From Mucilaginibacter sp. KACC 22063 (GTDB lineage Bacteria > Bacteroidota > Bacteroidia > Sphingobacteriales > Sphingobacteriaceae): 64,000 nt of DNA. How positions within the stretch are numbered: the stretch's first letter is position 1; every line of letters starts with the position of its first letter. Both the position numbers and the translations under genes were made by a program. The notes under the pieces are model-generated. The model was given only the letters and a program-made list of their open reading frames with translations. It was not told where the DNA came from and did not search any database. Shown here one piece after another: positions 8,417 to 16,124 of the stretch. The stretch is from NCBI RefSeq assembly GCF_028736115.1, contig NZ_CP117877.1, positions 3,844,001-3,908,000 on the forward strand, written 5' to 3'.

Positions 8417-9169
8417 CTACAGCTTTTCTCTCGCCGCTTGTGTAAACTTACTGGCGAACACAAAGTCGTTCAGTTCTTTGTTGTCGGTATGGGCAATGTC
8501 TTTATTTGAGCCTTCCCACCATTTTTTACCTTGGTAAAGGAAAATGATATGATCACCTATACCCATTACCGAGTTCATGTCGTGCGTTACAATAACGGTT
8601 GTGATTTTATACTCCTGAGTAATTTCATTGATGAGTTCGTCAATCAGTATGGAAGTCTGCGGATCAAGGCCCGAGTTCGGTTCGTCAACGAACAGGTATT
8701 TAGGCTCCATTGATATGGCGCGGGCAATACCCACACGCTTTTTCATACCGCCCGATAGTTCTGCCGGAAAAAGATCGTTCTTGCCTTTCAGATTCACCCG
8801 TTCTAAGCAGAAGTTGGCACGGTCAAGCTTTTCGCTTTTAGACATATCAGTGAACAGGTTAAGCGGAAAAATGATATTCTGCTCAACCGTCATGGAGTCA
8901 AACAATGCCGAGTTTTGAAACAGCATACCAATTTGCTTGCGGGTAGGTACACGTTGTTCAAAATCCATGTGAGTAAAGTTTTCGCCGTCAAAAATCACTT
9001 CTCCTTTTGTTGGTTCATGCAGGCCTACGATACATTTAAGCAAAGTTGTTTTACCCGAACCCGAACCACCTATGATAAGGTTGTTTTTACCGGCTTCAAA
9101 TGTTGCTGATATACCACGCAGTACATCATTATCCCCGAAGGTTTTGTAAATATCCTGTATCTCGATCAT
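8417..9169 (-). CDS. ABC transporter ATP-binding protein (MlaF-like)
   Basis: ATPase of an Mla-type lipid-transport ABC system, 250 aa. Walker A GGSGSGKTT at residues 34-42; signature LSGGMKKRVGIAR; Walker B with YLFVDEPNSGLD; the switch histidine appears in VIVTHDMNS. The ATG overlaps the stop of the permease gene by 4 bp (9166-9169), so the two are translationally coupled. Mla systems move phospholipid between outer and inner membranes, with MlaD supplying the MCE ring; no mlaD follows here, as the next sequence is the 104-bp repeat pair. Confidence 0.9.
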   Translation of the reverse strand: MIEIQDIYKTFGDNDVLRGISATFEAGKNNLIIGGSGSGKTTLLKCIVGLHEPTKGEVIFDGENFTHMDFEQRVPTRKQIGMLFQNSALFDSMTVEQNIIFPLNLFTDMSKSEKLDRANFCLERVNLKGKNDLFPAELSGGMKKRVGIARAISMEPKYLFVDEPNSGLDPQTSILIDELINEITQEYKITTVIVTHDMNSVMGIGDHIIFLYQGKKWWEGSNKDIAHTDNKELNDFVFASKFTQAAREKL

Positions 9170-9897
9170 AACATTACCCTCGAAATTACTAAGTCAGCAA
9201 ATAAGATCATGATACAGCTATATACTACACCGCGTGTAGCAGATTGACCAACTTCAAGCGCACCGCCTGAAGTATAAAACCCCTGGTAAGCGCAAACAGT
9301 AGTGATAATAAATCCGAAAAAAATTGATTTCACAATAGACACCTGCATACTTACCGGGTTAAAGCCATCTGTTAAACCAGTCATATAATCAGATGTTGAT
9401 ACGTCGCCAGATGCGGCACAGGCAATGTAACCACCAATAAGGCCAAGGGCTATAGAGATGATGTTTAACAGCGGGATCATGGTTACGCCCGATATTACTT
9501 TAGGAGCAATTAAATACCCCGGGGCGTTTACCCCCATAATTTCTAAAGCATCTATCTGCTCGGTTACACGCATGGTACCAATCTGCGATGCAATGCTTGA
9601 CCCTACCCTGCCTGCCAGTACCAGCGCAGAAATGGTTGGACTAAATTCAAGTATGGTTGAATCGCGGGTAATACCGCCAACAATACTTTTAGGGATCAGG
9701 TCGCTCACCAACTGAAACGCTGTTTGTATAGTAGCAACCGCACCGATAAATACCGAAATGATACTGATAATGCCTAACGAACCGACACCGATGGATACCA
9801 TCTCGCGCATTACCTCTGCCCAGTAAACACTGAACTTTTCGGGTCGCTTAAAACTTAAGCGTATTAATAGTATATATTTTCCAAAAGCAGTAAACAT
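9166..9897 (-). CDS. MlaE-family ABC transporter permease
   Basis: MlaE/permease-domain protein of an Mla-type lipid transporter, 243 aa, usual for the family. It has an amphipathic N-terminus (residues 1-30) and about five hydrophobic segments: GVGSLGIISIISVFIGAV, then ILEFSPTISALVLAGRVGSS (the conserved MlaE core), IPLLNIISIALGLIGGYI, IFFGFIITTVCAYQG and GVVYSCIMILFADLVI. First gene of a two-gene operon with the ATPase at 8417-9169. A minus-strand -7 box lies 22 bp upstream. Confidence 0.9.
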   Translation of the reverse strand: MFTAFGKYILLIRLSFKRPEKFSVYWAEVMREMVSIGVGSLGIISIISVFIGAVATIQTAFQLVSDLIPKSIVGGITRDSTILEFSPTISALVLAGRVGSSIASQIGTMRVTEQIDALEIMGVNAPGYLIAPKVISGVTMIPLLNIISIALGLIGGYIACAASGDVSTSDYMTGLTDGFNPVSMQVSIVKSIFFGFIITTVCAYQGFYTSGGALEVGQSATRGVVYSCIMILFADLVISRVML

Positions 9898-9918
9898 TCT
9901 GTTTAATTAATGACCGGC

Positions 9919-9926
9919 CAAAAATA
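9919..9926 (-). promoter_or_regulatory. Candidate -7 box for the MlaE-MlaF operon
   Basis: Minus-strand TATTTTTG, a TAnnTTTG match 22 bp upstream of the ATG at 9897. Confidence 0.4.
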
Positions 9927-9977
9927 CATTTTTTAAAGTGCGTACTTAAACTTATAACAATTGAACTACATTTAAGC

Positions 9978-10682
9978 ATGAAAAACGCTTTAATTACTGG
10001 TGCTACCAAAGGTATTGGCCATGCCATTGCGCTCGCATTTGCTAAAGAAGGAATAAACCTTGCAATTTGTTCGCGAAATATAAAAGATTTACAGCAAACC
10101 CGGGAACAACTGCTTGCAGTTAACCCTCATATCACTGTTTCGGCAACCGTAGCCGATGCCAGTATCAAACAGCAGTTACTGCAATTTGCGCAACAAGCCG
10201 AGAAAGAATTAGGCAGTATCAGCGTGATTGTAAACAATGTAGGCACATTTATTCCATCATCGATACTTGATGATACAGAAGATACTTTCGACACCCAGAT
10301 GAATACCAATCTTCGCCCGGGGTATGAGTTGTACCGTTATTTCGGCAAAAAACTGATGGCAGCAAAAGAAGGCCATATTTTCAACATTTGTTCAGTAGCC
10401 GCTTTATCGCCCGTTGTAACAGCCGGAACTTATAGTGTAACAAAGGCAGCAGTGTATAGTCTTAGTAATATAATGAGGCTCGAAATGCAGCAATATGGTA
10501 TAAAAGTAACTTCGGTAATACCCGGTTCAACCATAACCGCATCATGGGACGGCGTTGAGGTTGACAAAAGCCGTTTCGTGTTACCAGAAGACGTTGCAGC
10601 GGCAATAGTAACCATTTATAAAATGAGTACAGGCGCCAATGTAGACGAGATTATCATAAAACCTGTTTTTGGCCAGTTATAA
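9978..10682 (+). CDS. Short-chain dehydrogenase/reductase (SDR)
   Basis: NAD(P)-dependent oxidoreductase of the classical SDR family, 234 aa. Cofactor motif TGATKGIG at residues 7-14, structural motif NNVG at about 86-89, catalytic Ser139, Tyr152 and Lys156 (YSVTK). FabG- or sepiapterin reductase-like members look similar; the substrate is not evident. Cytoplasmic. The PspC gene follows 30 bp downstream on the same strand, so cotranscription is possible. Confidence 0.88.
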   Translation: MKNALITGATKGIGHAIALAFAKEGINLAICSRNIKDLQQTREQLLAVNPHITVSATVADASIKQQLLQFAQQAEKELGSISVIVNNVGTFIPSSILDDTEDTFDTQMNTNLRPGYELYRYFGKKLMAAKEGHIFNICSVAALSPVVTAGTYSVTKAAVYSLSNIMRLEMQQYGIKVTSVIPGSTITASWDGVEVDKSRFVLPEDVAAAIVTIYKMSTGANVDEIIIKPVFGQL

Positions 10683-10712
10683 AACAATCACTATACTCTA
10701 AAAACAATCATT

Positions 10713-11288
10713 ATGGAAAAGAAACTCTATCGTGACGAACGCCGCAAAGTAATTGCAGGTGTTTGTGCGGGCTTAGCCGACTACTTCAATGTAGACGTCT
10801 CTATAGTAAGACTGATATTTGTATTAACACTTATCTTAAAAGGCAGCGGCACTTTAATTTATATCATTTTATGGATCGTATTGCCTAAGCGCGATTATAG
10901 CTTTATACCTCCGGCTGATTATGCCGTACCGCCTACCCAGCCATTTGGTTCACCCGCACCAGGCTATCAGCAAACCACCTATCAAGCTCCCTATCAGTCG
11001 GTTATAACTCCGCGCAAAGGACCATCAACCGCCGGTATTATCGGTGGGGTAGTATTGATTCTACTTGGTGCCGGCTTTTTGATAGATGAGCTGGACCTGA
11101 TACCGGATATCGATTTTGAGCAATGGTGGCCGGTAATATTAGTAGCTGTAGGCCTTGTGCTTATTTTTTCGGGCAACAGAAATAAACCTGTCCAACCGCA
11201 ATGGCAACAACCGGAAACTAAAGATGCCGAGGCAACTGAAGTAAAAGAAGATCCATCTGTTAACAACCCTAACGAAACTCAGCAATGA
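10713..11288 (+). CDS. PspC-domain membrane protein
   Basis: 191 aa. Residues 1-60 form a PspC domain (KLYRDERRKVIAGVCAGLADYF, then the transmembrane VRLIFVLTLILKGSGTLIYIILWIVLP). A proline-rich linker covers about 70-100. A second region, AGIIGGVVLILLGAGFLIDE and WWPVILVAVGLVLIFSG, has the look of the LiaI/LiaF transmembrane domain. PspC proteins sense or buffer inner-membrane stress. Its stop overlaps the next ATG by 4 bp (ATGA at 11285-11288), so it is coupled to the LiaF-like gene. Confidence 0.85.
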   Translation: MEKKLYRDERRKVIAGVCAGLADYFNVDVSIVRLIFVLTLILKGSGTLIYIILWIVLPKRDYSFIPPADYAVPPTQPFGSPAPGYQQTTYQAPYQSVITPRKGPSTAGIIGGVVLILLGAGFLIDELDLIPDIDFEQWWPVILVAVGLVLIFSGNRNKPVQPQWQQPETKDAEATEVKEDPSVNNPNETQQ

Positions 11289-12295
11289 AAAAAGATAGAT
11301 TAACGCCGGGTATTATCCTCGTGCTGATAGGCTTGGCTGTATTAGCAAGCAATTTCGGTTATCTCCATTTCCACTGGACTAACTTTGTATACCTGTGGCC
11401 GCTGTTTTTGGTAATTGGCGGTGTAAACTTGTTACTTGCAAACAATTATGCGCCGTGGGCAAGAGCTACCAAAATCATCGTACTGGTTGGCTGCCTGGGT
11501 ATATTGTTCTTTGGCGACTTTGGTCACCGGTACCGCTTTTTCCCACACATATTTATTAACGGCCACAGCCATAATAACGACGGCGATAATGACGGTATTG
11601 ATATTGGTGATGATGACGACGACAGCGACAGTACCAGTACAGGCTTGGTTAAAGTAGATGGCAACAGTTATTACCATACGCCTTTCACTAACGATATCCG
11701 CATTGCAAAGCTTAATTTAAACGGCGGTGCAACTACTTACAACCTCAGTGATACAACTAACCAGTTGTTTGCAGCAGACGTTAAAGAGTTTTATGGACAT
11801 TACAGCCTTACCAATCACACGCAGGATTCTGTAAGTAATATCACTTTTGATATGAAAGGCGACCATAAAGCGCACTTTAGCTGGCATGGCAATAATAAAT
11901 CAAACAAGGCCACTTTAAAGCTTAATGTATTGCCAGTATGGGATATGGATATTACGGCTGGTGCCACAGATTTGAACTTTGACCTTAGCAAGTTTAAAAT
12001 CCGTAATTTTAATTTGCATGGTGGCGCAGCATCATTTGATGTAAAGCTCGGCCAGCCGGTTGCAGGCAGTTCAAACATAGATGTTTCATCAGGTGTATCT
12101 GATATTACGATCAGCATACCTAAAGATGCAGCTTGCAGCATTGAAACCAGCACAGGCTTGTCATCAAACAGCTTTGACGGCTTCAATAAAACAGAAGACA
12201 ACCATTACGAAACACCAGGCTATGCCAACGCTAAAAATAAATTCGCTATTAAAATCAGCGGCGGCCTGTCAGACTTTAAAGTTAAACGTTATTAA
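11285..12295 (+). CDS. LiaF-like membrane protein with acidic linker
   Basis: 336 aa. Residues 7-80 carry three to four hydrophobic segments (PGIILVLIGLAVLASNFGYL, FVYLWPLFLVIGGVNLLL, IIVLVGCLGILFFG), like the LiaI/LiaF-type transmembrane domain. Residues about 97-118 are a very acidic, repetitive Asp/Asn/Ser linker. The C-terminus (about 120-336) is rich in short beta strands with GGAT and GVSD turns, as in LiaF/DUF4097 putative adhesin domains. Coupled by ATGA overlap to the PspC gene; the pair resembles the envelope-stress PspC/LiaF modules seen in other phyla (inference). A terminator follows at 12321. Confidence 0.8.
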   Translation: MKKDRLTPGIILVLIGLAVLASNFGYLHFHWTNFVYLWPLFLVIGGVNLLLANNYAPWARATKIIVLVGCLGILFFGDFGHRYRFFPHIFINGHSHNNDGDNDGIDIGDDDDDSDSTSTGLVKVDGNSYYHTPFTNDIRIAKLNLNGGATTYNLSDTTNQLFAADVKEFYGHYSLTNHTQDSVSNITFDMKGDHKAHFSWHGNNKSNKATLKLNVLPVWDMDITAGATDLNFDLSKFKIRNFNLHGGAASFDVKLGQPVAGSSNIDVSSGVSDITISIPKDAACSIETSTGLSSNSFDGFNKTEDNHYETPGYANAKNKFAIKISGGLSDFKVKRY

Positions 12296-12320
12296 AACCT
12301 CACACAATTGCTAACACATT

Positions 12321-12352
12321 AACCGCTTCTATAACCGGAAGCGGTTTTTTAT
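12321..12352 (+). terminator. Intrinsic terminator after PspC/LiaF-like operon
   Basis: Hairpin AACCGCTTC (12321-12329) / GAAGCGGTT (12338-12346) with an 8-nt loop, followed by a T-run and ATTTTT. Confidence 0.85.
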
Positions 12353-12365
12353 TTTTATGCGATAA

Positions 12366-12971
12366 ATGGAAGAGTTTTTACTGGTAATTAATGGCAAGCC
12401 CGAAGGCCCCTTTATTATCGAAGAGCTGAAGAAGCGTAACTTAAAACCAGGCGACTTTGTAAAGACACCAGAAATGGAAGATTATAAAGAAGCACAGGAA
12501 ATAGCAGCGCTGCGTAAGTTATTCGGGTTTAGCAGGCCTTATGTGATCCCTCAATACTTTGGCGCCTTCGACCAGCGCTTATTAGCTTCGGTGATAGATT
12601 GGCTGACCATCACTGGCATTTGTACCGTACCGGCATTTTTTATTGTGCTGTTGTCTGATGCCAAAATATTCAACATTATTTTCAGTACCAGCCTTCTTGT
12701 TGTAATTCCGCTGCTATATACAATCTATCATATCGTGATGGAAAGCGGGCCCAAGCAGGGCACTTACGGCAAACAGCTATTAAATATAAAAGTAACCGAC
12801 CTTTACGGAGAACGCATTACCAGAGCTCAGGCAGTTAGCCGCAACATATCTAAAATACTTTGTGTGATTACGTTAGGCGTAGGCTACCTGCTCAGTTTCT
12901 TCAACAAGAAACAACAATGCCTGCATGATATGGTGGCAGGGACATTAGTAGTAAAAGACAGGCTTATTTAG
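12366..12971 (+). CDS. RDD-family membrane protein with GYF-like N-terminus
   Basis: 201 aa. Residues 1-55 look like a GYF_2-type domain (FLLVINGKPEGPFIIEELKK, then GDFVKTPEMEDYKEAQEI). Residues about 60-200 are an RDD domain: FGAFDQRLLASVIDWLTI, TM segments TVPAFFIVLLSD and SLLVVIPLLYTIYHIV, then GPKQGTYGKQLLNIKV and the closing QCLHDMVAGTLVV motif. RDD proteins are poorly understood inner-membrane proteins, some linked to ion transport. It stands alone behind the terminator at 12321-12352. Confidence 0.85.
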   Translation: MEEFLLVINGKPEGPFIIEELKKRNLKPGDFVKTPEMEDYKEAQEIAALRKLFGFSRPYVIPQYFGAFDQRLLASVIDWLTITGICTVPAFFIVLLSDAKIFNIIFSTSLLVVIPLLYTIYHIVMESGPKQGTYGKQLLNIKVTDLYGERITRAQAVSRNISKILCVITLGVGYLLSFFNKKQQCLHDMVAGTLVVKDRLI

Positions 12972-13012
12972 TTTTGAGTTACTGAGGTGTGAGTTCTGAG
13001 GTGCGAGGTATG
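12970..13012. repeat. Degenerate GAG-rich repeat, second copy
   Basis: Shares GTTTTGAGTTAC with 8085-8113 and continues with GAGGTGTGAG, TTCTGAGGTGCGAGG. It starts at the stop of the RDD gene. Confidence 0.4.
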
Positions 13013-13052
13013 ACTTTATTAAATATCATTTAAATCTACATGACGTCTAATA

Positions 13053-13084
13053 GTCCTTCCTACCGGGGAGGATTTAGGAGGAGC
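13053..13084. repeat. C/G-rich REP-like palindrome (family A)
   Basis: TCCTTCC-TACC-GGGGAGGA followed by TTTAGGAGGAGC. It is very similar to 35987-36017 and is the opposite orientation of the element at 1-26. It ends 1 bp beyond the stop of the minus-strand YdeI-like gene. Confidence 0.6.
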
Positions 13085-13085
13085 A

Positions 13086-13595
13086 TTACTTTTTTGTCTT
13101 TAAAGCCCTGATCATTTCCGGGTAGCCCATACGGCTCACCATAGCATTTACTGTATTGGCAATACGGTTTACTCTTGTAGGTTCGGTTTTAGCGCTGTTT
13201 ATCCATTTAATAAAATAATCGCGGTGCCCGCGGGTGAGCGAGTTAAAAAACTCAAATGCTTCAGGTTCGTCATCAAAGCACTCCTGCAGGTCTTCAGGTA
13301 TTTCCACTTTATAATCGTCATGCGTTTCCAGCTCTACCGCAACCATTGCCCCTTTGCTTTTTCGTATGCCTTTGCGCATATCTGCATTAATGGCCATAAT
13401 AAAGCTTCCATCGCCCCAAGGCATTAATGCAACGCCAGCTATTGCAAAATTGTCAAGCTTGCCTTTTACCCGGAATGACTTTTTATTACCCGGCTTAAGC
13501 TCCAACGCCATATCCTGCGGAATGATGATATATGTCCAACCTGTTTTCTCGCCCTGCTCGGCAAACTGGTGTAAAACGGCGTTAAATTTTATCAT
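13086..13595 (-). CDS. DUF1905/YdeI (OmdA)-like protein
   Basis: 169 aa, cytoplasmic. The N-terminal half (residues about 1-90) matches DUF1905 (KTGWTYIIIPQDMALEL, FRVKGKLDNFAIAGVALMPWGDG). The C-terminal half matches the YdeI/OmpD-associated (OmdA) domain, with LTRGHRDYFIKWINSAKTEP and its arginine-rich helix. OmdA-domain proteins are annotated as bacteriocin-protection factors, but the biochemical role is not established. Monocistronic by position, with family A repeat just past its stop. Confidence 0.8.
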   Translation of the reverse strand: MIKFNAVLHQFAEQGEKTGWTYIIIPQDMALELKPGNKKSFRVKGKLDNFAIAGVALMPWGDGSFIMAINADMRKGIRKSKGAMVAVELETHDDYKVEIPEDLQECFDDEPEAFEFFNSLTRGHRDYFIKWINSAKTEPTRVNRIANTVNAMVSRMGYPEMIRALKTKK

Positions 13596-13967
13596 AGTAT
13601 ACGTATGCTAATTATACTCAATTAAATAAAGCAAAATATCAGCTTGTAGTTCATTGTCGATGCTTTGCAGGGTAAAATAATCATCCGACAGCCAATTACC
13701 CAATTATTAAATTAACATGCTTAACAGTTAATTATCAATAAGATAACTATCGCAATAGATTAGCCTGATTACCTTTGCAGTGAAGTTACAAACTTCATAT
13801 TGTTATTTACATTCGACGTAATTAATTGAATATTTTAATAGCAATTGTTGAAATTTTGATAAAAGTGTGGTTCTATTAAAAATACATTCAAATCACTGTA
13901 ACTATCGCATACAAAGGCGTGTCTTATGGATATATAAATTATTACAATACCTTAAATATCAAATATT
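13596..13967. other. 372-bp intergenic region between divergent genes
   Basis: AT-rich and without a credible ORF. It holds a -7 box TACCTTTG at 13770-13777 and, just after it, a stem-loop TGAAGTT-ACA-AACTTCA (13781-13797). From there about 185 nt of leader precede the plus-strand gene at 13968. Confidence 0.6.
13770..13777 (+). promoter_or_regulatory. Candidate -7 box with 5'-end stem-loop
   Basis: TACCTTTG matches TAnnTTTG. The predicted start (about 5 nt downstream) coincides with the 5' arm of the 7-bp stem TGAAGTT/AACTTCA at 13781-13797. No TTTG at -33. Confidence 0.45.
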
Positions 13968-14399
13968 ATGAAAACCTTAAAATCAGTTGTACTTGGCATT
14001 TGCTTATTATTAGCATGCAGTGTTGTCAAAGCAAATAACATAGTTAAAGAAGACAAAACCGCTTCACCTTATTTTGCCATTAATACTTATGTGGATGCTG
14101 TTAGTCTCGGCAAAGTGGAAGACCTGGACCTTGTAGTTGACAAAAGCGCAAAATTCAGCATGCTGCGTGGCAAAGACATCCTTAGCTATGACAAAGATCA
14201 AATGCTGGGTTTCTTAAAAGCCAACAAAGGCATTGAGCAAACCTGTACCGTAAAAACATCTGTTGTAAGCAACAATGCTGATGTAACCGTTGTAAAAGTA
14301 GACATGCAATATGCAGACTTTTTACGCAGCAACTACATTACCGTAAGCAATACCGGTAGCGGCTGGAAAATCACCGACGTATACTCTGTGTTTAAATAA
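13968..14399 (+). CDS. Secreted NTF2-like / putative lumazine-binding-type protein
   Basis: 143 aa. Residues 1-23 are a signal peptide (LKSVVLGICLLLACSVVKAN). The mature part matches the small NTF2-like fold common in Bacteroidota (YFAINTYVDAVSLGKVEDLDLVVDKSAKFSMLRG, then DVTVVKVDMQYADFLRSNYITV, ending in WKITDVYSVFK); such proteins are often annotated as lumazine-binding-like. The function is unknown, and binding of a small ligand is only a family-level guess. Exported. It has its own promoter candidate (13770) and a strong terminator (14428). Confidence 0.65.
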   Translation: MKTLKSVVLGICLLLACSVVKANNIVKEDKTASPYFAINTYVDAVSLGKVEDLDLVVDKSAKFSMLRGKDILSYDKDQMLGFLKANKGIEQTCTVKTSVVSNNADVTVVKVDMQYADFLRSNYITVSNTGSGWKITDVYSVFK

Positions 14400-14427
14400 T
14401 TTAACTTTAAAATATTAAATATTAACG

Positions 14428-14450
14428 GGCGCCGAAAGGGCGCCTTTTTT
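14428..14450 (+). terminator. Intrinsic terminator
   Basis: GGCGCC (14428-14433) / GGCGCC (14439-14444), a self-complementary arm pair with a GAAAG loop and six T, 28 bp after the stop at 14399. Confidence 0.88.
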
Positions 14451-14498
14451 GTTATCTATTTTTTACATAAACACCTATAAATCAGTTTGATGTTTTAA

Positions 14499-14506
14499 TA
14501 GTTTTG
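14499..14506 (+). promoter_or_regulatory. Candidate -7 box
   Basis: TAGTTTTG matches TAnnTTTG. It overlaps a possible GTG start at 14504, so the downstream ATG at 14543 is the likely start. Confidence 0.4.
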
Positions 14507-14542
14507 GTTATTTTTATACTATTAACCCTAACCATTACAATT

Positions 14543-14914
14543 ATGATCTCTCAAATCAACCTGATTTCTAATACCGAAGACGCGGTGTTAGATTTCCACT
14601 TTGGCACTTCTCAAACCTTTTATTTTAAGGTAGAAATTCAGGACAGCAATGGCAATCCTTTATTTACTGACAATGGGCAATGGAACGGCAAAACAAGCTT
14701 TGATCTGGGTAGTCCAACTTCTTTAATCGGCAACTACCTGGTCATATACTGGAGTTGCCTTGATCTAAACGGCGCAGGAAACCCATTTAATGCCTTAGCC
14801 ATTGTTAGTCAGAACAATAAAAAATGCGCAGAACCACAGGTGTTTAAAGGCACAAGCATAGCAAACGGCAATGTGGATATGACTACAGCCAAAATTTTTA
14901 AAGCAGGCATATGA
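14543..14914 (+). CDS. Hypothetical small protein
   Basis: 123 aa from the ATG at 14543 (MISQINLISNTEDAVLDFHF); the open frame begins at a GTG at 14504, which falls inside the promoter candidate. I recognise no family. The sequence is rich in aromatic and beta-forming residues (FGTSQTFYFKVEIQDSNG, LIGNYLVIYWSCLDLNG) and has no signal peptide, so a small beta-sandwich-like cytoplasmic or non-classically exported protein is possible (speculative). It ends with an ATGA overlap into the secreted protein gene at 14911, so the two are coupled. Confidence 0.65.
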   Translation: MISQINLISNTEDAVLDFHFGTSQTFYFKVEIQDSNGNPLFTDNGQWNGKTSFDLGSPTSLIGNYLVIYWSCLDLNGAGNPFNALAIVSQNNKKCAEPQVFKGTSIANGNVDMTTAKIFKAGI

Positions 14915-16086
14915 AAAAATTAATACTTGCATTAGTTTGCCTTGCTGCTTACTCAATTTGCGCTAAGGCACAAACCAACAATGCATCAAAATCGCTTGAC
15001 ACCAGTACGGTGGCCAAAACAATTGAGGCGGGCTGGGGAACATTGAATTATAGTGTGCCGGAGTCGCCGGCATTTAAAATATTAGGCACCAGCCCAAGCA
15101 GTATTATGCGGCCTACGTCAACCCGTAACATTGCTTTTTCAATAGGTAACTATTTTTTAAATAACGGCGCTACTATTCCGCAAAATCTGGCAGTGGAAAT
15201 ATCGCCAGCATTATTTGATCCCCATTTGAGCCTTACTAAATTCAGGCAAAACAGGTTTTGGTACACTTCGGCATTATCTGTTGGTACTAAAGTAAATACA
15301 GATAAAAGTTACGCGATAGCAGTTGGTGTAAAATTCAAACTACTTGACGAACAGGATTTACGGATGAATGATGTACTTATTAAAAAATTTGATGAATACG
15401 GTCCTAATTTGGTTAACGCTTTTGCAAATGCAGTAAAAACAGTTACCCGGCAACTAAAGGCCAATGACCCGACAAATACTGTAGACTTCCCTACTTATAG
15501 CCAGAATGTTGCAGATGCTTATCGCGATACCGCCAATGCAAAGCATGCGATGATAAAGAAATTGATAGATGCTGAGATCAACAGTTCTTTTGATGTAACC
15601 AAGATCTCAAAATTCAGGGACAGTATTAAAAAAGCCAACTGGAACAAACCCATATGGGATTTAGGCTTTGCCAGCTTATTTAATTCTAAGGATTCGCTTT
15701 TGCGCAACATTAAGGCTTTTTCAAAAATTGGTTTATGGACAACCTTTGGTGCGCCGCTTGGTGCTAAAGGGCAATTGCTGATCGGCTTATCTGCACAGCT
15801 AAAAGACAGCCTTAGCCGCAGCCTTAACATCGGCACGCTAAATATTGGCTCAAGGGCTTATTATGGTTCAAACGACCTGAAGGGCTTTATTGAGGCCAAT
15901 GCCAATATGGAAACCCATCAGTCCGGAATATATAAAGCCAGCCTGGGTATAGAGACTACCTTTTTCGGTGGTATGTGGGTCGACTTTAGTTTAGGATTCA
16001 GTAAACAGGGCGGCTCGAAGGCAGTATTTACACCTGGCTTTAATCTGCTCTTTGGTAATCCTGAGAAAAAGAATGCAGGCAGTTAA
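14911..16086 (+). CDS. Hypothetical secreted or outer-membrane protein
   Basis: 391 aa with signal peptide LILALVCLAAYSICAKAQ (residues 3-20). I cannot name a family. After a central helical part (residues about 150-250, with many Lys/Asp/Ala) the C-terminal half has alternating short strands ending in an aromatic-rich stretch (LGIETTFFGGMWVDFSLGFS, then FTPGFNLLFG), consistent with a small beta-barrel or barrel-like envelope protein (inference). Translationally coupled to the 123-aa protein upstream; together they form a two-gene operon closed by the hairpin at 16092-16124. Confidence 0.65.
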   Translation: MKKLILALVCLAAYSICAKAQTNNASKSLDTSTVAKTIEAGWGTLNYSVPESPAFKILGTSPSSIMRPTSTRNIAFSIGNYFLNNGATIPQNLAVEISPALFDPHLSLTKFRQNRFWYTSALSVGTKVNTDKSYAIAVGVKFKLLDEQDLRMNDVLIKKFDEYGPNLVNAFANAVKTVTRQLKANDPTNTVDFPTYSQNVADAYRDTANAKHAMIKKLIDAEINSSFDVTKISKFRDSIKKANWNKPIWDLGFASLFNSKDSLLRNIKAFSKIGLWTTFGAPLGAKGQLLIGLSAQLKDSLSRSLNIGTLNIGSRAYYGSNDLKGFIEANANMETHQSGIYKASLGIETTFFGGMWVDFSLGFSKQGGSKAVFTPGFNLLFGNPEKKNAGS

Positions 16087-16124
16087 AAAAAACAAATCAG
16101 GCTGCAAAGTGCAGCCTGATTTGT
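16084..16124 (-). terminator. Bidirectional hairpin terminator between convergent genes
   Basis: Arms ACAAATCAGGCTGC (16092-16105) and GCAGCCTGATTTGT (16111-16124), 14 bp with a 5-nt loop. On the minus strand it ends in eight T, so it is a strong terminator for the SGNH hydrolase gene. On the plus strand it lies 5 bp after the stop of the gene ending at 16086. Confidence 0.85.
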
